A DNA stretch of 24,909 nucleotides from Gemmatimonadales bacterium UBA2982 (GTDB lineage: Bacteria > Gemmatimonadota > Gemmatimonadetes > Longimicrobiales > Gaopeijiaceae). Positions 8,079 to 16,526 of this stretch are shown here, one piece after another. Below the pieces are notes generated by a model. The model was not told where the DNA came from. It did not search any database and saw only the letters and a program-made list of their open reading frames with translations. Each line of letters starts with the position of its first letter. Position 1 is the first letter of the stretch. The DNA is taken from NCBI GenBank assembly GCA_002347035.1, contig DEAM01000033.1:1-24909 (forward strand). The letters run 5' to 3'. The position numbers were made by a program, and so were the translations under genes.

Positions 8079-9995
8079 CTAGTTTCCCAGGCCAGTAATG
8101 GGTGACGCAGTCGTGGGTGTGGGTTCTTCGAGCACGGAGAACCTTGGTACACCTGAGGCTTCGCACCAATCTCCCGTATCGAGAAAGTGGGTGTGCAGGC
8201 ACTGCGGTATCGCTCCCAGACCGAGAAGAAGTTCCTCCGTTTCTGGAAATGGGACTCGCTGGAAGAAGCCTGAGCGACCGCCGCGGGTGATATCCACCGT
8301 CGTCTGCCCCAACCTAGTGACGGCGTTTACATCTGCACCCTTCGCTACGAGATAGAGGATTAAGTCGTTGTCACCTCTGGCAGCAGCATAGTGCAGCGGT
8401 GTGTAGCCCCACCCATCTCTGAGGTTCACATCGGCATCGAGCTCTTCGACCAAGTACTGCACAGCCGGCAGGAACTGATTTGGCACGTTCCTGACACTGA
8501 AAGCTCCGAGTCCAAGGTATCCGCCACCGGCTGCAGCATGGATTGCCCATGCATTAGGCGTGCCTTCAGGCACGAGTGTCACCCCTGAATCTTCCTGTTG
8601 ACGGCCGTCCGTCTGCCGTCGCTCACGCATTCCGATTGATGGCCAGGTTGTTGGGGTACTGGGGTCTGCTCCGTGTCTTATGAGCATCCTCATGGCTCTG
8701 AGGTCTTGAGCAAAAGCGGCTCGCCAAAACGGTGTCGCCCCCGTCAGGTCAACACCCATTTTGTTGAGGCCATACTCCCAGTACCAAAGATGTGAATTTA
8801 GCGTGACATTAGGATTTGCATCGGATTCAAGCAGGGCTTGGAGTACATCCATGTACTCGAACTCCTGCGTGTCCTGCGCTCTTGGTTGAGGGTAGTTCGA
8901 CCTTGGTGCCCATTGTGTCTGTAGCGTGGCAAATAGTGGTGTTGATCCATCTGTTGAAGCAGCGAGATCGGGGTCGGCACCTCGTTTGATAAGGCGAAGT
9001 GCGAGATCGAACTGCCCATTCATAGTGGCGATCAGGAGGGGACTAGTCTCATCTCCACCACTTACCTGATTGATGTCGGCGCCACTGTCCAAGAGAGCTG
9101 TCGCAGCTTCGATGTTGCCCTCTCGAGCGGCGTGCAACAGAGCTGTCATCCCTCCAGTCTTTCCCACAAGCGTTTCGGTGAAAGGTGGGCGTACAACCTC
9201 AGGACCCCCCGGAAAATCTGGTCGGACTCGAGCTAGTGACGCCGGGTCGTGCGGTCCTACATCGGGATTTGATTCGACAAATGCTCGTTGCGCCTGGATT
9301 GCTTGGGCAACCTGTTGCGGGGTTGGCCTCCAGTCACGATTCCCACTCTCCGCGACCTGGAGACTGTCGATGGTCCGTTGCAGCTGGAAACTGGCAGCCC
9401 GATCAAGTGCCAGATTGTGTAGCACATCTACGACCTTAGTCTTAAGGCTTGGATCCGCACCATGACGAGTGAGCGTCGAAATCGCTGCTGCTCTGTTTTC
9501 TGACGCAGCAAACATTAACGGCGTCTGCCCAGACGATAATTCTCTGACATTCGGGTCAGCACCGTGGGCGAGTAACGAGGCAACAGAAGGGTGCCCCTTA
9601 ATAGCAGCAGCTGCTAAATGGAGAGGTGTAACCCCACTATTTGTGGTGACAGAATTGGGGTCAGCTCCTGCTGCAAGGAGTTGCTCAACGACCTCGAGAT
9701 GAGCGCTCCGGGCTGCAAGATGAAGCGGTGTGTAACTCCCAATTCGTGTTTCTAGATCTGCCGTCGCACCAGCTTCAAGGAGATACTCGGTTACATTCCA
9801 GTGGCCGCGCTCTGCTGCTGCATGTAGCGCTGTGATTCCATCACCTCTCGCTTCGTCGATGTTTGCCCCTCGGGCGATCATCTCTTGGACTGCATTGAGA
9901 TCACCTGATCGCGATGCCTCTATAAGCTGGCCCTCAAGCGGATGCCCGGATACAAAAAGCAGCAGAACAGCGAATACTAGGAACGACCGGCTCAT
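8079..9995 (-). CDS. Secreted ankyrin-repeat protein (module B)
   Basis: A 638-residue protein with an N-terminal signal peptide (hydrophobic 5-16, likely cleavage near residue 22). Ankyrin repeats span about 22-183, with TALHAAAERG, TPLHLAARSA and similar cores. They resume from about 281 to 450 and again at 478-565. A non-ankyrin insert (about 185-278) separates the first two blocks, and a further loop lies at 452-475. The C-terminal tail (595-638) is non-repeat, holds C599 and C611 twelve residues apart (possible disulfide) and ends in a Thr/Pro-rich stretch. The start ATG overlaps the DUF1552 stop by 4 bases (ATGA), tying it to that gene at the level of translation. It is probably a periplasmic scaffold or binding partner of the DUF1592/DUF1552 pair; no enzymatic domain is visible. 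Confidence 0.88.
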   Translation of the reverse strand: MSRSFLVFAVLLLFVSGHPLEGQLIEASRSGDLNAVQEMIARGANIDEARGDGITALHAAAERGHWNVTEYLLEAGATADLETRIGSYTPLHLAARSAHLEVVEQLLAAGADPNSVTTNSGVTPLHLAAAAIKGHPSVASLLAHGADPNVRELSSGQTPLMFAASENRAAAISTLTRHGADPSLKTKVVDVLHNLALDRAASFQLQRTIDSLQVAESGNRDWRPTPQQVAQAIQAQRAFVESNPDVGPHDPASLARVRPDFPGGPEVVRPPFTETLVGKTGGMTALLHAAREGNIEAATALLDSGADINQVSGGDETSPLLIATMNGQFDLALRLIKRGADPDLAASTDGSTPLFATLQTQWAPRSNYPQPRAQDTQEFEYMDVLQALLESDANPNVTLNSHLWYWEYGLNKMGVDLTGATPFWRAAFAQDLRAMRMLIRHGADPSTPTTWPSIGMRERRQTDGRQQEDSGVTLVPEGTPNAWAIHAAAGGGYLGLGAFSVRNVPNQFLPAVQYLVEELDADVNLRDGWGYTPLHYAAARGDNDLILYLVAKGADVNAVTRLGQTTVDITRGGRSGFFQRVPFPETEELLLGLGAIPQCLHTHFLDTGDWCEASGVPRFSVLEEPTPTTASPITGLGN

Positions 9996-11422
9996 GCGCC
10001 AGCGTCTCCGCCTGCAGTAGAGGGTGATTGTGGGAAGCCAAGTGGGAACTCACCCGTGCTATCCCCGAAGGCCCTCATGCCGTCATGACCGATGCCCTGC
10101 ATCAGGCTTACAAAAACATTTGCCATAGGCGTGCCCTCTGGTGCTCTGAGGTGGAGGCCGCCTTCAAGTGCGCCGTTGGCTTTACCCATAAGTAGCAACG
10201 GACAGCGACGGTGATCGTGGAGATTTGGATCACCCATAGGGGATCCCCATACGATTGCCGTCTTGTCGAGAAGTGAGGCGTCACCCTCAATAGTGTTTTG
10301 GAGCTTATCGAGGAGGTATGCAACTTGGCCCAAGCGGTGTCGGTTGATTGTATTAAAGTCAAGGACATCCGTTGGAATATTTCCATGGTGCGATACGCCG
10401 TGGAACGACCGATTGACACCGCTCAGAGGGAACGTGCGGTTCGACTGGTCAAAGCCGGTCTTGAAGCTAATGACCCGCGTGAGGTCAGCCTGCAGGGCGA
10501 TCACCTGCATGTCGAACATCAATTGCATGTGCTCTTCCCACGAATCCGGGACACCCGAAGGTGCCTCGGGCATCTCTCTTTCCTCACCACTCGCATTTCG
10601 GTTCTCGACGAGCTGGATTCGTCTCTCAATCTCACGAATATGCTCCAGATATTCATCAATCGCCACGCGGTCAGTGTTGCCCAATGTCCGACGAAGGCGT
10701 GCGACCTCGGTTGTGATCCAGTCGATCATGCTCCGATCTGTGCGGCGCCGTGCAGCTCGATCCTCTGGAGTATCGCCCGCACCGAATAGTCGCTCGAATA
10801 CGACGCGTGGCTCGCGGATGGGCGGGAGTGGTTGGTTAGGCGATGCCCAAGCCAGTGTAGTGGTGTAGGCGCAGTGGTAGTTATAAGCACAGCCGCCACC
10901 ACGGTCGATTGCCTCTGTGCAGAGTTCTAGTGAGGGCAGTGCTGTGTCGCGCCCAAAGCGTTGGGCATGCAACTGATCGAGCGATGTCCCCAGATAAACG
11001 TCTGAACCCTGAGTTTGTTTCGGGTGTGCTTGTGTGAGAAAGACCGCTGTGGATCGGTCGTGGTCTCCTCCAATTTCTTCGGCCCGGTATGGCTCGGCCA
11101 TTCTGCAGTCGGTGTTGCTGACGATGGTCAGATAGTCACGGTAAGGCTCTAAAAGACCGAGCTGACTATTGGCTACAAATTCAAAATCCCGGCCGGTTTT
11201 TGCCGGCGCAAAAAGGTTTTGTGCTACCCCCCAAGGGCTTGATCCTGCTGCACCCATCGACTCTTCAATACATACCAGGCGAGTGAAGTTTGGATCGGCT
11301 GTGACGTCACGCCATGCTCTGCCTGCGGGGACCATAGCATCTAGGAACGGCAGCGCGACTGTAGCGCCCATTCCACGGACGAAAGTCCGCCGAGAAAGAT
11401 GTTTTCCAGTAATGAATTCCAT
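9992..11422 (-). CDS. DUF1552 (HXXSHH family) Tat-type exported protein (module B)
   Basis: A 476-residue DUF1552-family protein, paralogous to 5949-7283. The N-terminus is a twin-arginine-like signal (LSRRTFVRGMGATVALPFLD) and the family motif is present as HGVSHH (341-346). The start chosen is ATG 11422, 4 bases after the DUF1592 stop. A frame start at 11464 would add 14 residues (MTQLKPTRTKDYRA) ahead of a complete Tat signal and overlap the upstream gene by 38 bases. Downstream, its stop overlaps the ankyrin start. The gene order heme protein, DUF1552, ankyrin on one transcript suggests a three-part periplasmic assembly. Activity is unknown for the family. The GNTDRVAIDEYLEHIREIERRIQ region (split here for length: GNTDRVAIDEYL, then EHIREIERRIQ) is a conserved helical segment also seen in the module A copy. 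Confidence 0.9.
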   Translation of the reverse strand: MEFITGKHLSRRTFVRGMGATVALPFLDAMVPAGRAWRDVTADPNFTRLVCIEESMGAAGSSPWGVAQNLFAPAKTGRDFEFVANSQLGLLEPYRDYLTIVSNTDCRMAEPYRAEEIGGDHDRSTAVFLTQAHPKQTQGSDVYLGTSLDQLHAQRFGRDTALPSLELCTEAIDRGGGCAYNYHCAYTTTLAWASPNQPLPPIREPRVVFERLFGAGDTPEDRAARRRTDRSMIDWITTEVARLRRTLGNTDRVAIDEYLEHIREIERRIQLVENRNASGEEREMPEAPSGVPDSWEEHMQLMFDMQVIALQADLTRVISFKTGFDQSNRTFPLSGVNRSFHGVSHHGNIPTDVLDFNTINRHRLGQVAYLLDKLQNTIEGDASLLDKTAIVWGSPMGDPNLHDHRRCPLLLMGKANGALEGGLHLRAPEGTPMANVFVSLMQGIGHDGMRAFGDSTGEFPLGFPQSPSTAGGDAGA

Positions 11423-11426
11423 AGCT

Positions 11427-13829
11427 CTATAGTCCTTGGTCCGCGTCGGCTTCAATTGGGTCACCTGACCTGCTCATCTGGAAGGGGTCACTCTTCACAA
11501 CACCCTTGATGAACGAAGACAACTGGTATCCGTTCTCTTCGGCTTCTCTGACAATCTTGCGGATGGTCGTTTGGTCGTAGTATTCGACCCGGCGGCCCAT
11601 CGCAAAAGCTAGCATGTTTGCTGCGAAATTTCGCACAATCGGAATAGGGCGCTTAAGAAGGATTTCCGAAAGCTCCTGTGGCGAGCTTACAGGAGTGTCG
11701 TCGTAATACGTGCCACGAGTATCGAGTGACATTCCGTTCTCTCTACTCCGCCACTGTCCCGTCACGTCGAAGTTGTCAAGGGCAAGACCGATTGGGTCCA
11801 TCAGGCGATGACAAGCATTGCACGTCGGGTTCGAGCGATGCTCTTCCATCCGTTCGCGCGTTGTGAGGACACGTCCGTTCTCTGAGCCCGCTGTGCTCTC
11901 AAAGCTCGGGATGTTCGGAGGAGGTGGAGGAGGTGGAGTGCCCATCAGTACCTCCATCACCCATTTCCCACGTAATACTGGAGATGTGCGGTTCGACATC
12001 GAAGTAAGCAGAAGTATGCTTCCGTGGCCAAGAATGCCTCTTCGCGTGTCGTCAGAGTAATCGACCCTTCTGAATTGGCTTCCATTCACGCCGGGAATTC
12101 CGTAATGGTTAGCCAGGCGGTCATTGATGAACGTGTAGTCCGCTGTGAGAAGTTCGAGCAGACTCCGATCTTCTTGAACGAGATGGCCAAAAAGCAGCTG
12201 AGTCTCTTGGACTAGGTCATTTCTCAGTTGACCTGTGAAGTCCGGATAGAGAAAGGGCTCTGGGTTGTTCTTCTCGGCATCCTGTAACCGGAGCCACTGG
12301 GAAGCGAATCGAGTAGCGAGTGCTTCAGACCGAGAATCAGCAAGCATCCTATCTACCTGTCGCTCGATCTCTGCTTCTGAAAGCGAACCTTGCTCCGCTA
12401 CTCTACGGAGTTCTTCGTCCGGACCCATGCCCCAGAGGAAGAAGGAGAGCCTAGACGCCAGATCTATATCGCCGAGGCGGTAGCTGTCTCCGGGCACTGC
12501 ATTTTGAGGTGCCTGCTCAAGACGAAAGATGAATGATGGGCTGGCTAAAATCGCCTGGAGAGCGGTACGCACTCCGATCTCAAAACCTGAGTTTTGGGTT
12601 GCCTCGTCATAGAACGACATTGGGCCAGCAACATCCTCACCCGTCACGGTGCGCCGATAGGCCTGAGTCGCAATGCGAGAGACGATGGACTCTGCACAAG
12701 GTCGTTCCTCTGCGGGTGTAGCTGGATAGCATGAGAAGATGCGGTCGCGACTAGGTGTATTGGCTACGCCGCTGACCCGTTCGGGACCGGTGATCATGAG
12801 GTCTCTCAAGTGTGGTAAGACGGTAACCCCGTAGTTAGCCCACGCGCGGGAGTCTTCACCGCCCGCAAATGACCATCCGTGGGGGCTCAGCCGGTCATCG
12901 TAAGGCCCCTCAACCTTACGGATGAAGGCGGCTGCTACCTGCCGTTGTCCGGCTCTCACAAAAATCGGTTCGGTACGTGAGGGCACGTTGGTTCCGCCAT
13001 TATGCTCTAGGCTGAGCTGGGCAACGCCCTCACCGTCAATGGAGATATCGATGTCTTCACCTGACAAACCTCGCCCGAATAGAGTAGCAACCTCGAAGAC
13101 GTAGTCGCCATCGGCTGGAAAGTCGTGTGTCACGACCATACCGCCCCGAGTTCCAAAAGGAGCTCCTTCGATGTAGTCCCAGGCATGCTGCGAAACGTCC
13201 ACGGTGTTGGTATACATCGACGTCGACGGGAGAGCACTCAGGTTACCCACTGCTAGCCGACTCACTTCAGTAGCGGCACGGAGATATGCTTCTAGCAGAG
13301 TGGTTGAGAGTCCCTGTGCGGCAGACAGGTTGTCGAAGTTACCCAGATAAGTGTCTGCAGGTAGCCAGCGACCCGGGTCCACATCGAGGTCCAGAAGCTC
13401 TCCGACGACCCTTTGGTACTCCGCTCGGTTGAGACGCTGGAACCTTCTTTCTCCCGGGTTTACGTCTGAGGCTGCAGCTTCATCAATTATGGCTTCGAGA
13501 CCTTTAACAAGGGCCAGAATCGAATCCGCGGGAGGACGGCGGCCACCTGGTGGGGGCATCATCTCTGCTCGCAACTTCACGATCATCTTCTCAGCGATAT
13601 CAGCTGCCCCAAATGCATTCGCCACGTCGAAACCTTCAAGATTAAGGTTCCCGGACATCCGGGGCTCACTGTGGCAACGCACGCAGTACTGCTGAATGAC
13701 GTCATTCAGCTCTTCGGAAGCCAGCAGCGAGGGGTGTGCTAATGAAGTAGGTGCGCTTGTCGCGACAGGCACGCTTCCTTGGGCGAGCCAGATTCCGAGT
13801 GCTGCGGCACCAGCTGCGAGTGCTTTCAT
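11427..13829 (-). CDS. DUF1587/DUF1592/DUF1588/DUF1585 heme-motif protein (module B)
   Basis: An 800-residue exported paralogue of 3502-5952. A signal-like hydrophobic N-terminus (about 1-26) is followed by a cytochrome-like domain with CVRCH (49-53) and a candidate axial Met (M90/M91, in EMMPPPGG). DUF1587 spans about 129-197 and a beta-rich middle region follows. DUF1595 and DUF1592 come next (RLSFFLWGMGPDEEL core), then DUF1588 with a second heme motif, CNACH (670-674, then RLMDPIGLALDNFD), and C-terminal DUF1585. A run of seven prolines precedes DUF1588's C-terminal half, where the module A copy has only a Pro/Ala-rich stretch; such a run usually needs EF-P for efficient translation. The start ATG 13829 has GGAG 8 bases upstream. 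It heads the module B operon; 168 bases upstream are gene-free. Confidence 0.92.
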   Translation of the reverse strand: MKALAAGAAALGIWLAQGSVPVATSAPTSLAHPSLLASEELNDVIQQYCVRCHSEPRMSGNLNLEGFDVANAFGAADIAEKMIVKLRAEMMPPPGGRRPPADSILALVKGLEAIIDEAAASDVNPGERRFQRLNRAEYQRVVGELLDLDVDPGRWLPADTYLGNFDNLSAAQGLSTTLLEAYLRAATEVSRLAVGNLSALPSTSMYTNTVDVSQHAWDYIEGAPFGTRGGMVVTHDFPADGDYVFEVATLFGRGLSGEDIDISIDGEGVAQLSLEHNGGTNVPSRTEPIFVRAGQRQVAAAFIRKVEGPYDDRLSPHGWSFAGGEDSRAWANYGVTVLPHLRDLMITGPERVSGVANTPSRDRIFSCYPATPAEERPCAESIVSRIATQAYRRTVTGEDVAGPMSFYDEATQNSGFEIGVRTALQAILASPSFIFRLEQAPQNAVPGDSYRLGDIDLASRLSFFLWGMGPDEELRRVAEQGSLSEAEIERQVDRMLADSRSEALATRFASQWLRLQDAEKNNPEPFLYPDFTGQLRNDLVQETQLLFGHLVQEDRSLLELLTADYTFINDRLANHYGIPGVNGSQFRRVDYSDDTRRGILGHGSILLLTSMSNRTSPVLRGKWVMEVLMGTPPPPPPPNIPSFESTAGSENGRVLTTRERMEEHRSNPTCNACHRLMDPIGLALDNFDVTGQWRSRENGMSLDTRGTYYDDTPVSSPQELSEILLKRPIPIVRNFAANMLAFAMGRRVEYYDQTTIRKIVREAEENGYQLSSFIKGVVKSDPFQMSRSGDPIEADADQGL

Positions 13830-13924
13830 GCCCTATCTCCTGCGCATGAGCGACCCGAGTAATGTATGGACCAGACTAGACTGGAGCCACACTGCACATG
13901 CATTTAGAGTCAGATATCATTGAT

Positions 13925-13951
13925 GCCCTGCTTGAGCGGATGGGTCAGGGC
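13925..13951 (-). terminator. Weak stem-loop between 166-aa gene and module B
   Basis: GCCCTG (13925-13930) pairs with CAGGGC (13946-13951) over a 15-base loop, downstream of the one-TM protein and upstream of the module B operon. It could terminate the GMC transcript or be part of the module B leader. The surrounding 13830-13997 gap shows no gene and no promoter that I can call. Confidence 0.25.
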
Positions 13952-13997
13952 TGAACCAATCAACTGAACTAGCTACTAAGACGTCTCAACCTTTGGT

Positions 13998-14498
13998 TCA
14001 CTCAGAATCCGGCAGATTAGAGGACGCGCCTCCAATCGAGTAAGAACCACCTTCTAGCGAGTCAACGAATATGCGGAAAGCGTCTGTGTACGTGTGTTTC
14101 CTCAGTTCCCACACCTTACGAACACCTTCAACTGCCAGAAAGTCTGTCCATTGGGCGAGCATAGCCGTCCACGTCCGCTCGTCCAGACGACCTTCCTGGT
14201 ACTGGTAGTACGCTTCGTCCCAGACCCTCAGGATACTCTGTGAGATCGCTAAAAACTGGATTCTTTGAGCATCTGCGAGATCGTCAAAACCGTGCAACCC
14301 GGCAGCAAAGACCTCAGCCCGGTCCGCGTGTTGAATGGCCGTGATCGAATCCCGAAAGGCTTCTGTGATCTCATGAACCGAGGCGATTCGCGATTCCTGG
14401 TTCTGAGCACGTATCTGAACTGCGAGGTATGCCAGCGAAGCCACGACGGCTAAAGCCCCAACAATCTCACCTAAGGCTCCAACCGCCTCCCAGTTCAC
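13998..14498 (-). CDS. Conserved-looking hypothetical protein with one N-terminal TM helix
   Basis: A 166-residue protein with a GTG start. Residues 5-28 (EAVGALGEIVGALAVVASLA...) form one transmembrane helix, followed by a soluble, largely helical region with many aromatic residues (YYQYQEGRLDERTW; FRIFVDSL). The MNWEAxGAxGEIVGAxAVVxSLxYLAxQIR style of N-terminus is one I associate with uncharacterised proteins common in marine bacterial genomes, but I cannot assign a function. The segment between about 30 and 145 is probably outside the membrane; topology is not certain. It is the last gene of the minus-strand run that starts with the GMC subunit genes, 28 bases after the DUF4156-like lipoprotein gene. 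No strong Shine-Dalgarno is seen, so it may depend on read-through translation. Confidence 0.75.
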   Translation of the reverse strand: MNWEAVGALGEIVGALAVVASLAYLAVQIRAQNQESRIASVHEITEAFRDSITAIQHADRAEVFAAGLHGFDDLADAQRIQFLAISQSILRVWDEAYYQYQEGRLDERTWTAMLAQWTDFLAVEGVRKVWELRKHTYTDAFRIFVDSLEGGSYSIGGASSNLPDSE

Positions 14499-14526
14499 GA
14501 TTTACTCGGCGGCTTCGCTTTGGGGG

Positions 14527-14865
14527 CTAGTCGGCGCAGAGGTAGCCTTCCGCTCGCTGTGCTGATGTTGCTGGCTCCGTCAACATCAGCACGAAGTTTG
14601 CTCCGATCCCAGCAGCCGAATTCCGAAGCGCTCGAACTGGGTTCTCTTCCGCGTTGATTGCTCCGCCAGGCCCGTTATTCCAGGCACTAGCACTTGGGAC
14701 AACGTCTATGTACTCACAGCCTCGGACCATGTCTGGGTCGCCCGTAACCTTAACGGCCTCACCTGCACGAGTCAGGACGACAGGCATCGAATTCGCCGTA
14801 CTTGCACAGCTGGCGAACGTCAGTGACCCCAGAGTTATGAGGACACTGGATGTAAGTAGCTTCAA
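14527..14865 (-). CDS. DUF4156-like lipoprotein
   Basis: A 112-residue lipoprotein precursor: signal peptide with lipobox TFASC (C20 as the lipidated cysteine). The mature part matches the general pattern of DUF4156: LTRAGEAVKV, then a Cys (CEYIDVV), then the NPVRALRNSAAGIGANFV helix and a terminal AEGYLCAD. The two internal cysteines probably pair. The start is TTG at 14865, supported by GGAGAGG seven bases upstream, inside the last codons of the GMC gene; the two genes are only 2 bases apart. Function of the family is unknown. Location in the membrane is probably outer-leaflet facing periplasm. An operon link with the GMC oxidoreductase is likely but the lipoprotein need not be part of that enzyme. 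Confidence 0.8.
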   Translation of the reverse strand: MKLLTSSVLITLGSLTFASCASTANSMPVVLTRAGEAVKVTGDPDMVRGCEYIDVVPSASAWNNGPGGAINAEENPVRALRNSAAGIGANFVLMLTEPATSAQRAEGYLCAD

Positions 14866-14867
14866 AT

Positions 14868-16526
14868 CTATACCTCTCCATTTCTTGCTGAGCTTACGAG
14901 GTGCTCTGCAGCCCGGTACGCTAGTGCTTGGATCGTCATTGTCGGGTGGTTTCGCCCACCAGTAACCAAATTACTTCCGTCGATGACAAAGAGATTAGGC
15001 ACGTCATGAGCACGATGATAACGGTCTACAACAGAAGTGTTCGGATCATTACCCATCCGACACGTTCCGCGATTGTGCGCGCTCCCTCTTGAGTCACGAG
15101 CCGGTGGCGCCCAAATATTTTTTGCTCCTGCAGCCTCAAGGATCTCGATCGACTTCTGTCTGAAGAACTCGATGTTCTTCATGTCGTCTTCGTGGCTTTT
15201 TAGCGTGATTCGCATTGCCGGAAGACCCCACGCGTCGACTACGTTTGGATCGAGATCGACGCGGTTTGATTCAAGCGGAAGCATCGTTACGAAAGAAGTC
15301 GCAGTGATCTTATGCCCAGCTTCTGAACGGAGTGCGTCCTTGTATCCCTGACCCCAACGAGGCGAGCTGGGGCTCAACCCTCCGAGTCCGTAGCTAATGG
15401 GTGACTGATAACCTCGAGACGTAATCCGGCCACCCCCGTAAAAGCCGCGATCCGAATCGGAAGGGACGTAGTCGACGATGGCTGTACCCGAAACGACACC
15501 TTTGTAGTCATTGACTGGGTGCTCCATTAGACCGCTGGCGCTAGCACCATTTCCTAGCATGAGGTAGCGACCGACGACTCCACTGGAGTTAGCAAGCCCG
15601 TCAGGGAACTGGTTTGACTTGGACATCAGGAGCAAGCGCGGCGTTTCGGTTCCATTGGCAGAGACAACTACAGCCTTGGCTGCTTGGAATACTTCTTCAC
15701 GCTCGCGGTTGAAGTATGTAACACCGGTCACTCGACCGGCGTTATTGGTATTGATCTTCCGAACATAGCTGTGCGCTCGGATTTCACAGTTTCCCGTCTC
15801 AATGGCAATTGGGATCACGGTGACTGCTGAACTTGAGCGAGCCTTGACATGGCACCCATATCCGGAGCACACGCCACAGTTGGTGCAAGCAGCCCTTCCC
15901 ATGTAAGGCTGTGTTATGAGTGCGAGCGGACCTGGTACAACAGTCAGTCCTAATTTATCTGCTGCCCGGTGAAAGAGTGCTCCCGAAGATTTCATGGGAA
16001 CGGGCGGGACCGGGTACTCTTTCGACATTGGTGCCACCAACGGCGTATCAACGCGTAGGCCTGAAATCCCCATCTCCCACTCGGCCTGAGTGTAATAAGG
16101 CTCGAGTTCGTCATACGTGACGGGCCAATCGGCTAGGCCGGTCCCTGCTATCGTGCCAACGTGGCTGGCTTCCTCGAATTCCCAAGGGAGGTGCCTCCAA
16201 CTGCTGCCCCCATAGGTAACCGTCCCACCACCAACGACACATCCATAAGAGTGCGAGCCGGGGCCTGCTTCCTCGTCAGCACTGCGACGGAACGTATTCG
16301 GCTGCGTCTGGCGATTGCTCATCAGCCGATCTTCGTCGGCGATGTTTCGGTTCAGTAGTTCATCTTTGTTGTATTCATGCTCGCGACCGTATTTCCCCCA
16401 GCTACCCTGTTCCAGCACTACTACTGAGAAACCTGCCATCGATAGCTGTTTGGCCATGATACCACCGGCGGCGCCGGATCCGACGATGACGAAGTCGACC
16501 TGTTCCTGCGGCGTGTAGCGTTTCAT
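14868..16526 (-). CDS. GMC-family FAD oxidoreductase (gluconate/fructose-dehydrogenase-like large subunit)
   Basis: A 552-residue flavoprotein of the glucose-methanol-choline family. The Rossmann motif VGSGAAGG (15-22) with E39 binds FAD. A cysteine cluster ACTNCGVCSGYGC gives C214, C217, C220 and C225; related cysteines ligate an iron-sulfur cluster in bacterial FAD glucose and fructose dehydrogenases, so a cluster is possible here. The catalytic pair is probably H484 (SAHNRGTCRMG) and H527 (NHPTMT), 43 residues apart as in glucose oxidase. There is no signal peptide of its own; it is likely exported by hitchhiking on the Tat-signal small subunit at 16523-17134, whose stop overlaps its ATG (ATGA). 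The usual third partner, a cytochrome c subunit, is not next to it. Substrate is probably a sugar, alcohol or similar polyol; not determinable here. Confidence 0.9.
   Translation of the reverse strand: MKRYTPQEQVDFVIVGSGAAGGIMAKQLSMAGFSVVVLEQGSWGKYGREHEYNKDELLNRNIADEDRLMSNRQTQPNTFRRSADEEAGPGSHSYGCVVGGGTVTYGGSSWRHLPWEFEEASHVGTIAGTGLADWPVTYDELEPYYTQAEWEMGISGLRVDTPLVAPMSKEYPVPPVPMKSSGALFHRAADKLGLTVVPGPLALITQPYMGRAACTNCGVCSGYGCHVKARSSSAVTVIPIAIETGNCEIRAHSYVRKINTNNAGRVTGVTYFNREREEVFQAAKAVVVSANGTETPRLLLMSKSNQFPDGLANSSGVVGRYLMLGNGASASGLMEHPVNDYKGVVSGTAIVDYVPSDSDRGFYGGGRITSRGYQSPISYGLGGLSPSSPRWGQGYKDALRSEAGHKITATSFVTMLPLESNRVDLDPNVVDAWGLPAMRITLKSHEDDMKNIEFFRQKSIEILEAAGAKNIWAPPARDSRGSAHNRGTCRMGNDPNTSVVDRYHRAHDVPNLFVIDGSNLVTGGRNHPTMTIQALAYRAAEHLVSSARNGEV

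Noticed and set aside
10298..10789. 163-residue plus-strand open frame
   Set aside because: Also antisense to DUF1552 and overlapping another spurious frame; no signal, domain or ribosome site.
10263..10868. 201-residue plus-strand open frame
   Set aside because: Antisense to the DUF1552 gene, Ser/Arg-rich composition and no family resemblance: a shadow of the real frame.
11423..11464. Longer start for the module B DUF1552 protein
   Set aside because: It would overlap the upstream gene by 38 bases and place 14 residues before a complete Tat signal; ATG 11422 lies 4 bases past the upstream stop.
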